From: Anadara kagoshimensis
Taxonomy: Eukaryota > Mollusca > Bivalvia > Arcoida > Arcidae
DNA: 64,000 nt
Direction of reading: 5' to 3'
NCBI GenBank assembly: GCA_021292105.1
Contig: CM037870.1
Span: forward strand, 65,928,515-65,992,514
Below the pieces are notes generated by a model. It searched no databases. It saw nothing but the letters and a program-made list of their open reading frames with translations, and was not told where the DNA came from. The first letter of the stretch is position 1. Each line of letters opens with the position of its first letter. Positions 43,100-53,755 of the stretch are shown here, piece by piece. The position numbers and the translations under genes were made by a program.

Positions 43100-44035
43100 A
43101 TCAATACTTACGTTACGTCATTCATATGGTTAAATATTTTATCCAAGTCAAAATTAATATATTGTCAAACGAAGTACTTTGATATAATATTTAAAATATA
43201 TCATCTTTATTCCGCACAAGTTCCTATTATTTAAACCACATATTGTAACAGTTGAAAAAAATACATACGTTACCGATACATACGTGATAACATCATTTGC
43301 ACATACACTTAAATCACGTCAGGTGACCACTATAATTTGTATAGTTCTAGATTTAAATTATAGAAGTGTGCATGTGAAGTTTTAACCACATCGATTGTTG
43401 GTAAAATAAAAATTCTCAAGCAAAAGTGAAACAGTCGAAGGTGAGATCTTTGGATGGCAAGAATCCATTAAAAAATTTCAATTTGAAATAATACATCTGA
43501 CTATATAGATAATAAACCTTGTCATTTCCATCAAACCCATGATGGTATGTCTACCCTTGATCCATAGTCTGGAATTCATTTTCCAAAAAATGATATATAC
43601 GTTACTATAGGTAACGTATGTAATTAACACAAGTAACGTATGTATCAGTACTTTCATTTCAATTACAATGAAATAGTTAAGCAAACTATCATAAGATACA
43701 ACAATAAACAAACACTCAAAGTTTCTAGTTTAGTTACGTGTAGAGAAATTAAACAATTTTCAACTTCAAATTGGATTTTGAAACGATAGATGTCACTGGT
43801 CTAATTTATTTGGATAATTTTCTCATAGATTTGAATACAACATTGTTCATTTTAATATTTGTTATACATACAAATTAAATACCTGCAATTTCATAAATTC
43901 TGATTATGAAAGTGTAAATGCAACGTAAAACAAAACTTCAAAGTTCAAATGGGTGGTCAATATACATCCATATATCTGCAGACCCCCAGGTAACGTAAGT
44001 ATTGGTATCTACGTTACTGGTCTGAATTACAAACA
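43100..44035. repeat. Cluster of GTAACGTA / TACGTTAC motifs
   Basis: At least seven copies in both orientations: near 43110, 43266, 43599, 43613, 43633, 43991 and 44011, several extended as GTAACGTATGTA. The spacing is irregular. Probably protein-binding or subterminal sites of a decayed element; function unknown. Confidence 0.55.
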
Positions 44036-44154
44036 AAGTTGCTGTCTAATGTTTCATGATGGATTAATCAAGTCTTGAAATTCAGTCAAATTACAGAGAT
44101 AAAGAAAATGGGATATGATCGGAGTTCTAAATTGAAGAGAAACTAATAATTAAA

Positions 44155-44260
44155 CTGAAAAAACAAACCTACTATTCCATGTGTCCGAATCACAAATCCA
44201 AAAGCAAAGTGAAAACTTAGAAACTGACAAGTTAATAAGTTAAACACATGAACTTCCAGA
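44155..44260 (+). mobile_element. Family A 5' fragment
   Basis: CCATGTGTCCGAATCACAAA, AAGCAAAGTGAAAACTTAGA and ACACATGAACTTCCAG. Truncated after about 105 bp. Confidence 0.7.
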
Positions 44261-45192
44261 ACAGATAGCCGCCAAGGATGTTTCAGATAGTGGTTATGTC
44301 TCCTTGGAACCAGTCCCTGTTACGTCATTAACAACAGTGGTCATACTCTTCTTAGTTTAAGGTTACCTTCTATTTAAACTAGGGGTAAAAACCATACGAG
44401 TTCTGACAACTTCAAAAGCTAAGAGGGAAGCTTAATGTAATGTATCTAAAGACGTTAAAATTTTAAAAGATAAATCATGAGAAAGAAATTTCAGATAGAA
44501 AACTTTCATATTAGAAAGGATGAAAGAGTTACATTTTCAAATGAGAAGTTAACATTATGAAAGCAAACAGAAAGTGATGTATCCATTATTGACTTGACAC
44601 CCAACAAGCAAAGCTCAGCAAGTTCTTCTTGGTACCTCCTTATTGACAAATATTAAATACATGTATAGTGAAAGAATCAACAACAAAATATGAGTGATTT
44701 TGAAAGACACCATATACAAGACATATTTGCATTTTGATTTAAATGTTGATTAATGACTACCTGTTTGAAATTTTGTTTCTGTTACCAACTTGAGAATACA
44801 GAAATAAATTTATTGTATTTTTGCATAAAAATACTTTAATTTCTGTAGACTACAAACATCGTCATTATCATTTCGATATGCCGAAGTGGTCTCAGGCACA
44901 TTTTTAAATAAATAACAATGTAACCTAATGTTCAAGCATAATAAACATATAAATACTACTACCTGGTAACAATATGATGAACTTTAACTACGGTCACGTA
45001 AATATCAACTCATTTAAATACAAATGGTATGTATGTAACAATAAAGTGAAATTACAACCAAAATAATCAATTGGTGTTAATAATTTTGTTGTTTCTGAAC
45101 CTTCTGATATGTCCAGTCTCTGAAAATACCAGAAGTTCATTGCTTGTAAGACTTTTATTTTTCATCATCTTGAAATAGTGAATTGGGCCTTA

Positions 45193-45493
45193 TTACTGAG
45201 AATGGGTGTATAATCTTGCTACCTCTGTTACTAATGAAAGCAAAGTTTCTGGTGTTTCTCCTGTTATTACATAAAATCCATACCTATGACTCGCAAACTG
45301 ACTAACTACGTCCTTGCCATCCCAAACATCAACAGAGCTTTCTAATACACGTAACCTCATGTCGGCATTTGGATCCGGTAGAGGTCTTGCAATCACACCA
45401 ATAGCATTTAAAATTATCCTTAAAAGTGCATCTATTTATAAGTGCTGGTAATGCTGTGATAAGCAATTGTTCATTGTCTGCATCCATGCATAT
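45193..45493 (-). pseudogene. Unrecognised conserved-looking coding fragment with one frameshift
   Basis: After an acceptor-like TTTCAG at about 45494 the minus strand reads ICMDADNEQLLITALPALIN and RCTF, then one base out of frame ILNAIGVIARPLPDPNADMR, LRVLESSVDVWDGKDVVSQF, HRYGFYVITGETPETLLSLV and TEVARLYTHSQ stop. Codon use and composition look protein-like, but I do not recognise the family. The stop codon lies within the 27-bp inverted repeat, suggesting it belongs to a transposon or was truncated by one. Confidence 0.45.
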
Positions 45494-45924
45494 CTGAAAC
45501 TTAATATATAATGAAAGGTAAGAAAGGGTTCTGAAAAATGAGTTTAGCAGAATGTGTCGTAAAAATAAAGTCCAAGCCCTTTATCACCTCCGGTTTGATT
45601 GGAGATGTTCATCTAGACAGTTATGAAGTCTTCAATGCGAAACATAGTGCACTTTGCAATATAAGGGATTAGACACCCCTTTGCAATGCAGTTAAAGTGG
45701 CATTATATAGGATGAACAAAAATAAAAGATTATTTGCCTTAAATGAATTGTGAATTTCAAAGAAAGACTAAAATACAAATATTGTAAACATGTGGTTTCA
45801 CTAATTATAAAACTCCCGACTTCGGACGAGCAACAGCGCGCCCCTTGGTTGCTGTGCTGTACAATCATTTACAATAATTTACACTAAGGATAAATAAGCA
45901 TTATTTTAAAATGCATTTCACTGC

Positions 45925-45990
45925 GATAGCTAGGTTGGTAGTGTGCTCGTTTTGTATGTGAGAGGTGGGATTCGAACCTAAACAAGATCG
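45925..45990 (+). repeat. tRNA-like fragment (SINE head or tRNA pseudogene)
   Basis: GATAGCTAGGTTGGTAGTGT resembles a D-arm/A-box and GGTGGGATTCGAACCTA a T-arm/B-box, but no full cloverleaf was built. Confidence 0.4.
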
Positions 45991-46263
45991 GACAAAAGAC
46001 GCGAAAATGTTAGTAACCGTTCTTTCGCCAAACAATCGAAATTTTTAAAATGAAAGTCACGAATCCTTCGGATGTTGACCTTTATGTTTGTTTTTTTTTA
46101 GAACATTCTCTATCAATTTCATACGATCAAAATCTTTTTTGACTTGATTGTAAAACATTTCATTTCTTTTATTGTATCGTATTTTATTTCACTAGCTTAA
46201 TCTTTTATATTATCCATTCAGAGTGTTTTATTCTAAATGCGTGATATGGCTAAAAATTAGCGG

Positions 46264-46266
<3 letters not shown>

Positions 46267-46312
<46 letters not shown>
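46267..46312. repeat. (AC)n microsatellite
   Basis: About 45 bp of AC repeats in the intergenic region. Confidence 0.97.
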
Positions 46313-46845
46313 CGTGAATGTATGTCTACTCTCCACTCGTACATAATACAGAGAAAACAAAATGCATTGCGCCAGGTGAGCTATAGATAAGCAAAACGTG
46401 GCATTGATTTTAATAAATAATGTTATGATAACATACAGATACAGAGTGCACAGCTTCACAATTTTTATCAACAAAAAAAACCTAATGGACTTATGACCCC
46501 CAGACAAAAACCATAGATAAAACCGAATTAGGTTAAAAAATATGGAAAACCTGTGTTCGATGGCAGGTGTCAAAAGCCCTAAAATGATTGGACCTCATTT
46601 TTAATATATTATATATACATCAATAAATAAAAAATAAAATAAATAAATGAAGTTTCGGTATGATGGAAACAGGACGAATACCTGGTGTAGAATGACAATA
46701 ACATTCACGAAAGCTAATACTACCCGCGTTTATTCACCAGTGAAAGCATGCTATATGTACACGTGTCTATTAAGACAACATTTTCTCGCTTTACTTCGAA
46801 ACGCGGGAAAATAAAAATATCAAGCGTGCTATTTTTACGCCACTT

Positions 46846-47218
46846 GGTTGGTTGGTTGAATGTTGCTTAACGTCGCATCAGCAATTTTTCAGCTATTCGC
46901 GACGAGAACTATTTAATTAATCTCTATGGATTAATCTATGAACAATTTTTGTGTATGCATGTAAAGTGCAAATGTGTTGTATGGTCTGCCTTGTACTAGC
47001 GCGCACTCAGAGCGACTTTACCGTGCTAGCTCACAGAGTCAGTACGCCGCAGACAAGCGTACCACTCCCCAAGTCCATTATACTGATAACAGGTGAATCA
47101 GTAAAGGCCAACGGTAAGGAAAATTCACTTTCCCACATGTGGTCCGAGCGGGACTCGAACTCACAGCGATGAGAGACCCTGGATTTGAAGACTGACGTCT
47201 TATCCATTAGGCCACCTC
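46846..47218 (-). mobile_element. tRNA-derived SINE with 14-bp target-site duplication
   Basis: On the minus strand the head reads GAGGTGGCCTAATGGATAAG (A box) and TGTGAGTTCGAGTCCCGC (B box). The tail ends CATTCAACCAACCAACC. It is flanked by TTTTTACGCCACTT at 46832-46845 and 47219-47232, fixing both boundaries. A second copy of the same family is at 55104-55483. Confidence 0.93.
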
Positions 47219-47269
47219 TTTTTACGCCACTTAGTGAGGAGATACAACTTTGTGAACATTGTATAGGAA

Positions 47270-47578
47270 TAATGAGTGCATCTGGAGATGATGATATTCA
47301 TGGTAAGTTTTATTTTCAATTTCGTTTCATTATGAAAATAATACCTGTAACAAAATTTGGAACCTCTCACAAATAAACTATCCCCGAAAAAAAAATCAGT
47401 GCATAAATAAACTGGCATGCGCGCTATAAACTCTGTCCCCGTGATTTTGAAACTCCGGATATCTTATATGCGTGATTCACTTGCGCATTATGTTCATTTT
47501 TTTTCTATTTTGTTTTATTATGATAATATTACCTGAAACGAAATCTGGAATCTCTAACAATTAAGCTATCTTCTTATA
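47270..47578. repeat. Tandem duplication (~190-bp unit) whose second copy was split by a later insertion
   Basis: Unit 1 runs from TTCATTATGAAAATAATACC through AACTATCCCCG, CAGTGCATAAATAAA to CCCCGTGATTTTGAAACTCC. Unit 2 begins at about 47505 (TATTATGATAATATTACCTG ... AAGCTATC) and resumes at 49524 (CAGTGCATAAATTAA ... CCCTGTGATTTTGAAACTCC). Confidence 0.8.
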
Positions 47579-49520
47579 ACAAGAGGCCCAATAGGGCATG
47601 TGATGCTCAACTGGCAGGTAATTTACATTTTTGTTAAATAACATGCAAATCTTGTGAAATGGCATTCCCCCTCCTTTTTACAATTGAAACTGGAACCAAA
47701 GTGGTTGGAAAACAAATCTGCATCGGTCTTTCACGTTTTGCTATGTATACGAACAGAAGCCACCTTGGATTTTGGCTGATATGCCAGACATAACTTTTAA
47801 GGGACTTTTCATGCTGTATTGGGTTAGAACTGACCAATTCGAAGAAATTTTCAAATGATTTGGTTGAAACAAACATCTTATTTGTACACTGTCTAAAAAT
47901 TGGGTCAACAAATTTTTTTCAGGAAAAGTGAAACCTTCACCTTGACCTCATTTTGAAGGTAATTACAAGAATATTTCACAACTGAAACCCCCATGTCATT
48001 ATCTGATCAAATGGTGAAGATATAACAATTTCAGCAATGTTTTGCATCTGTGACCTTGACCTTTGAATCCATAATCTTTTTCTATACATCAAAATAGTAG
48101 TTGAATTAATATCTACAACATTCTAATATATATGCCTATAGAAAATGTTAATAGTTTTCAAGATAATTAATCATTTCAGTATTATTTCGTCTCTGTGACC
48201 TTGACCTTTGAACCCCTGAACTTAATCTATATATCACAATGATCATTACATCAATACCAACAATATTCTTATATACATGCCTGTACAAATACTTATAGTT
48301 TTCGTGTTAATTAATGTTTTTGATTTTGTTTTGCATCTGTGACCTTGACCTTTGAACCCATGACCATTTACTATATACCAAAATATCAAAGATATTCTAA
48401 TATACATGCCTAATCAAAAAGTTAATACTTTTCAAGATAATTAACCATTTAAGCATTGATGGATTATTTTGCTACCGTGATCTTGACCTTTGGACCCATG
48501 ACCTTTTTCTATACATCAAAATGATCGTTGTATTTATGCCTACAACATTCCAATATACATGCCTATACGAAAAGATTATAGTTTTCGAGATAATGAACCG
48601 TTTCAGTATTCTTTCGTGTCTGTGACCATGACCTTTGAACCCATGACCTTAACCTATACATCAAAATGATCGTTGCATCAATACCAACAATATTCCAATA
48701 TACATGCCTATACAAAAACGTATAGTTTTCGAGATAAAGAACCATTTCGGTATTGTTTTGCTTCTGTGCCCTTGATCTTTGGACCCATGACCTTGTTCTA
48801 TATATCAAAACAATCGTTGTATCAATACCTACAACATTCTCATATACATGCTTATACAAAAAGTTTAAAGTTATCAAGATAATTAACCATTTTGGTATTG
48901 TTTTGCTACTGTGACCTTAACCTTTGGACCCATGACCTAAAACTATACATCAAAATGATCGTTACATGCCTATACAAAAAGTTTATAGTTTTCGAGATAA
49001 TAAATAAAATCAGAAAGGTAAAAAATTAGGTCATGACCTTCACAATTGACCTTGATCCCATTTAAAGGTAATTACAAGAATATGTCAAAACTGAAAACCT
49101 CATGTCCTTATCTGATCTAATAGTCCAGTTATAACAATTTAAAACAAGTTAAAGCCATTTTATGATTTTTTCCAAAATTAAAAGCAAAAACGCGTTACCT
49201 ATTTTTTGTCAGAATTCCACGAAATGTACAAACTTAGAGGTTGAGACCATCTAGAAGCCAAATATCAAATCAGATTTTAGCTCCAATGACTGGTTCTGGA
49301 GAAGAAGATTTTTTAGGTTTTTTCTATTTTTAGTAATGGCAGCCATTTCGGATATCTAATCGCCATGATTTGTACAATCTACAGTCAGTCTCTAGCAAGG
49401 ACCTTGCACAGCAAATTAGGTTTCAAAAGGCCTGGTAGTTTCAGAGTTTTTGCTGTTAACGGACGCACGCACGCATGCATGCATCATGCCAATAGCTCAT
49501 CTGTCTAGACAGATGAGCTA
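47579..49520. mobile_element. ~1.94-kb non-autonomous element with central ~160-bp tandem repeats and terminal palindrome
   Basis: Starts near AACAAGAGGCCCAATAGGGC. The core holds about eight diverged repeats containing GTGACCTTGACCTTTGAACC and ATACATGCCTATACAAAAA. The distal end has a CGCACGCACGCATGCATGC microsatellite and the perfect palindrome from TAGCTCATCTGTCT to AGACAGATGAGCTA. The layout (core repeats, microsatellite, hairpin near the end) resembles bivalve pearl-like or Helitron-derived elements. No protein-coding frame. Confidence 0.8.
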
Positions 49521-49859
49521 AAAAACCAGTGCATAAATTAATTATTTTGCGTGATCTATATTTTCGTCTCCCCTGTGATTTTGAAACTCCGTATATTTCG
49601 TATGCGCGATTCATATTTAACCCGATATATCGGGCCTAGAGTGATTAATCATACAGGTGAGCACATGTCAACTTCAATACTGATCATGGTCATCAAAGCG
49701 TTTGTATACAAGAATACAGTTAAAGAGGAACAACTGGAATCATACAAGAGTACAGTTAAAGGGGCACAACTCGTACGACCTTAACACAAAATACATTACA
49801 CCATATAATACAAAATACAGTATTATATGACTCTAAAGGTTGCTTTTTGCACATTTTAG

Positions 49860-50221
49860 ACACTACCTTACTTCAAAGAAAAAAGAAAAAAGCGACAAAA
49901 ATATCGGAACAAGAGATACTATTAATGCTGCGGGCATAAAGGATGCACCCTTGTTCTTGGAATTTAATTATCCAGAGTATAAAAGACAACCTTCACACTC
50001 TATCTTCCGAAGCACAAAATTTATACAACGCCTCAACAAATAAACAACTGAAGGACCGTCTATCTGGAAAACGGAAACATGAAGAGAACGAAGATCCTGT
50101 ACAAGAAAGCCTAATGCAATTGGTTCGACAGAACCAGGAAAAATATAATAAATTTATTACTAAAGATATGTCCAAGCTACTGAAAGCTCTTGGCGTTTCA
50201 TCATCTGATGTATCAGATTAA
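49860..50221 (+). pseudogene. Unrecognised coding remnant with frame changes
   Basis: After an acceptor-like TTTTAG at 49859 one frame reads TTLLQRKKKKATKISEQEIL, another GIKDAPLFLEFNYPEY, a third SIKDNLHTLSSEAQNLYNAS then KQLKDRLSGKRKHEENEDPV, LMQLVRQNQEKYNKFITKDM and SKLLKALGVSSSDVSD stop. An AATAAA follows about 15 bp after the stop. The third frame (49943-50221) is open for 92 codons and hydrophilic. It could be a last exon or a processed pseudogene; family unknown. Confidence 0.35.
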
Positions 50222-50340
50222 AATGATAAAAAATAAATATTGAAATCCTACTCTGTGTATTGTTTTCTATAATTGTTTTAATACATCGTTTATAATTTCT
50301 CTGAATTTGTATTCCTTCGTAACTCCTTTTAAATAGAATT

Positions 50341-50342
<2 letters not shown>

Positions 50343-50391
<49 letters not shown>
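50343..50391. repeat. (AG)n microsatellite at a SINE end
   Basis: About 48 bp of AG directly abutting the tail-like end of the SINE at 50394-50690, a common arrangement for SINE 3' ends. Confidence 0.95.
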
Positions 50392-50392
<1 letters not shown>

Positions 50393-50393
50393 G

Positions 50394-50690
50394 AGTCATG
50401 GCGTTTAACGTCCCAGTCAAGAATATTTCACTTATGTCGAGACGTCGCCAGCTAAAGGCGAAGGTACAGGTATTTTGCCTGTGCGTTGCGTTGATGACAT
50501 TAATTAAACAGCAGGGGTCTTTATCGTGCCAAGCCTACCGTGACACAGGTCCCATCCGAAAGAACCGTGACTTTCATTTCAGTCACTGCCCACTTTTAAG
50601 TCTTGGGTCAGACCCTGCAGAGATTCAATTGCACGACCTCCCACTGACGGAGCGAGCATTCGGTAAAGGATATAAGCCGAAAAACTGTCC
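50394..50690 (-). mobile_element. SINE-like element adjoining the (AG)n tract
   Basis: Contains the mollusc SINE-tail phrase GGCGTTTAACGTCCCAGTCA near 50400 (inverted relative to the SINE). The open frame across it (50398-50826) is a by-product. The 5' limit is uncertain. Confidence 0.55.
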
Positions 50691-50939
50691 AGTATGTAAA
50701 ATATTGGAATTGTTGATTCCGTACAATGAGACAGTGCGCGACCCGGACACGGTGAAAACATTAAATACAGTCAATGTTGAAATAAACCCCAATAAAATGG
50801 ATTGGAAAGAAACAATTACATGTTGACATTATCGATAGTTTAATAATTAACAGAGTAACAAAAAAAGGTATGAAATTGCTAAAAATATGGCCATTTATCA
50901 GTATCAAAAATAACATAATTTTAAAAGCAGTGCTGCGTA

Positions 50940-51015
50940 TTGTTGTACATGGTGCAATGGTTAGCGCGTTGGCATTCAAACTTGATGGATGGATGTTCGG
51001 ACACAAACGACCTCA
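50940..51015 (+). repeat. tRNA-like SINE head fragment
   Basis: ATGGTGCAATGGTTAGCGCG resembles an A box with D-arm and GATGTTCGGACAC a degenerate B box. No intact cloverleaf. Confidence 0.45.
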
Positions 51016-51644
51016 TTATTTTTTTCCCTCTTCTTTCTCTCTCTTTTTTGGATGTAATTAGGTAACCGTTCTCATCAATGTTCACATTTTTTGTTATTTT
51101 ATACCGGCTTTTCTACTGCATATAACCGTTTATGCCATCATAGTCTGTAGACCCATAGTATCAGTGCACGGTGTCTAGTCAACTTGGTCCAGTTCCGACT
51201 TTTGCAACTCGTTTTATATTTCATGCCAACTTGTTCAATTTTTATGCAATTGTATAATTTCTCAAAATTAAGTATGTATTAACTTGTTCCAACTAAAATA
51301 CCAACTTGTATTGATCAACTTATTTAAAGTTTGTCAGTATTAAATTGTTCAATGTTTTAGTCACGCGGCTGGTAAATTAGATAAAATGTACTTAATATAT
51401 AATACAACATTTCCTAAGAGCTAAAATTTATTACCATGAAAACATATATATTTCGTGGTTCTAAGATTAAATCAACTTTGCTTAGGATAGCAAATTTGTG
51501 TAAGGTAGGTTTTAAATATATACTATTTTGTATTCCTTGGGTATACACAGAAATTTGGAGACAAACGAAAACTTCAATTATTTCACAGTATTTGATTACA
51601 AAGAAACAAATCGCAAACAAATATGCTTTATTATTTCTTGGTTG

Positions 51645-53755
51645 ATAGCTAAACAGCAGGAGCTTACCATTCCGGAGCACCCGACCTTACTTAAAAATGA
51701 AAGTTAAAGTGTTTAACGTAATTCGTCAGTTTCAAAGTTTTTACTTTGGTTTGGGATTGTGATTTGAACATGGATCGGTATGTTTGTTTTTACTTTGGTT
51801 TGGGGTTGTGATTTGAACATGGATCGGTATGTTTGTTTTTACTTTGGTTTGGGATTGTGATTTGAACATGGATTGGTATGTTTGTTTTTATTTTGGTTTG
51901 GGATTGTGATTTGAACATGGATCGGTATGTTTGTTTTTACTTTGGTTTGGGATTGTGATTTGGACATGGATTGGTATGTTTGTTTTTACTTTGGTTTGGG
52001 GTTGTGATTTGAACATGGATCGGTATGTTTGTTTTTACTTTGGTTTGGGATTGTGATTTGAACATGGATTGGTATGTTTGTTTTTATTTTGGTTTGGGAT
52101 TGTGATTTGAACATGGATCGGTATGTTTGTTTTTACTTTGGTTTGGGATTGTGATTTGAACATGGATCGGTATGTTTGTTTTTACTTTGGTTTGGGGTTG
52201 TGATTTGGACATGGGTTGGTATGTTTGTTTTTACTTTGGTTTGGGGTTGTGATTTGGACATGGGTTGGTATGTTTGTTTTTACTTTGGTTTGGGGTTGTG
52301 ATTTGGACATGGATTGGTATGTTTGTTTTTACTTTGGTTTGGGATTGTGATTTGAACATGGATCGGTATGTTTGTTTTTACTTTGGTTTGGGATTGTGAT
52401 TTGAACATGGATCGGTATGTTTGTTTTTACTTTGGTTTGGGATTGTGATTTGAACATGGATCGGTATGTTTGATTTTACTTTGGTTTGGGATTGTGATTT
52501 GAACATGGATCGGTATGTTTGTTTTTACTTTGGTTTGGGATTGTGATTTGACATGGATCGGTATGTTTGTTTTTACTTTGGTTTGGGATTGTGATTTGAA
52601 CATGGATCGGTATGTTTGTTTTTACTTTGGTTTGGGATTGTGATTTGAACATGGATCGGTATGTTTGTTTTTACTTTGGTTTGGGATTGTGATTTGAACA
52701 TGGATCGGTATGTTTGTTTTTACTTTGGTTTGGGGTTGTGATTTGGACATGGGTTGGTATGTTTGTTTTTACTTTGGTTTGGGGTTGTGATTTGGACATG
52801 GATTGGTATGTTTGTTTTTACTTTGGTTTGGGATTGTGATTTGAACATGGATCGGTATGTTTGTTTTTACTTTGGTTTGGGATTGTGATTTGAACATGGA
52901 TCGGTATGTTTGTTTTTACTTTGGTTTGGGATTGTGATTTGAACATGGATCGGTATGTTTGATTTTACTTTGGTTTGGGATTGTGATTTGAACATGGATC
53001 GGTATGTTTGTTTTTACTTTGGTTTGGGATTGTGATTTGGACATGGATCGGTATGTTTGTTTTTACTTTGGTTTGGGATTGTGATTTGAACATGGATCGG
53101 TATGTTTGTTTTTACTTTGGTTTGGGATTGTGATTTGAACATGGATCGGTATGTTTGTTTTTACTTTGGTTTGGGATTGTGATTTGAACATGGATCGGTA
53201 TGTTTGTTTTTACTTTGGTTTGGGATTGTGATTTGAACATGGATCGGTATGTTTGTTTTTACTTTGGTTTGGGATTGTGATTTGAACATGGATCGGTATG
53301 TTTGATTTTACTTTGGTTTGGGATTGTGATTTGAACATGGATCGGTATGTTTGTTTTTACTTTGGTTTGGGATTGTGATTTGGACATGGATCGGTATGTT
53401 TGATTTTACTTTGGTTTGGGATTGTGATTTGAACATGGATCGGTATGTTTGTTTTTACTTTGGTTTGGGGTTGTGATTTGAACATGGATCGGTATGTTTG
53501 ATTTTACTTTGGTTTGGGATTGTGATTTGAACATGGATCGGTATGTTTGTTTTTACTTTGGTTTGGGATTGTGATTTGAACATGGATCGGTATGTTTGTT
53601 TTTACTTTGGTTTGGGATTGTGATTTGGACATAGATTGGTATGTTTGTTTTTACTTTGGTTTGGGATTGTGATTTGGACATAGATTGGTATGTTTGTTTT
53701 TACTTTGGTTTGGGATCGGATTTGGACATAGATTGGTATGGTTGTTTTATTCTAA
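51645..53755 (-). repeat. 49-bp tandem array, about 41 copies, attached to a minus family A copy
   Basis: The body fragment at 51660-51740 (TTACCATTCCGGAGCACCC, ACTTTCATTTTT-type spacer, CGTCAGTTTCAAAG) leads directly into repeats of TTTTTACTTTGGTTTGGGAT plus TGTGATTTGAACATGGATCG plus GTATGTTTG. The unit is the reverse complement of the family's first 49 bp. Variants (GGGGTTG with GGACATGGGTTGG; TTTGATTTTAC) recur in the same order near 52190 and 52730, indicating a higher-order repeat. Regular period but no unique spacers. Confidence 0.96.

Noticed and set aside
46951-47172. tRNA gene suggested by A and B boxes near 47.1-47.2 kb
   Set aside because: No paired acceptor stem, and the sequence continues into a 373-bp element with target duplication, so it is a SINE head.
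48563-48877. Open frames in both strands over 48.5-48.9 kb
   Set aside because: They follow the ~160-bp core repeats of the 1.94-kb element and repeat the same peptide phrases; not genes.
50398-50826. 142-codon frame at the (AG)n tract
   Set aside because: Overlaps a SINE-like repeat with mollusc SINE-tail phrases; no conserved domain and no splice evidence.
51733-53745. Possible CRISPR array because of the regular 49-bp period
   Set aside because: There are no unique spacers; whole units are near-identical, and the unit is the end of a dispersed element in a eukaryotic genome.
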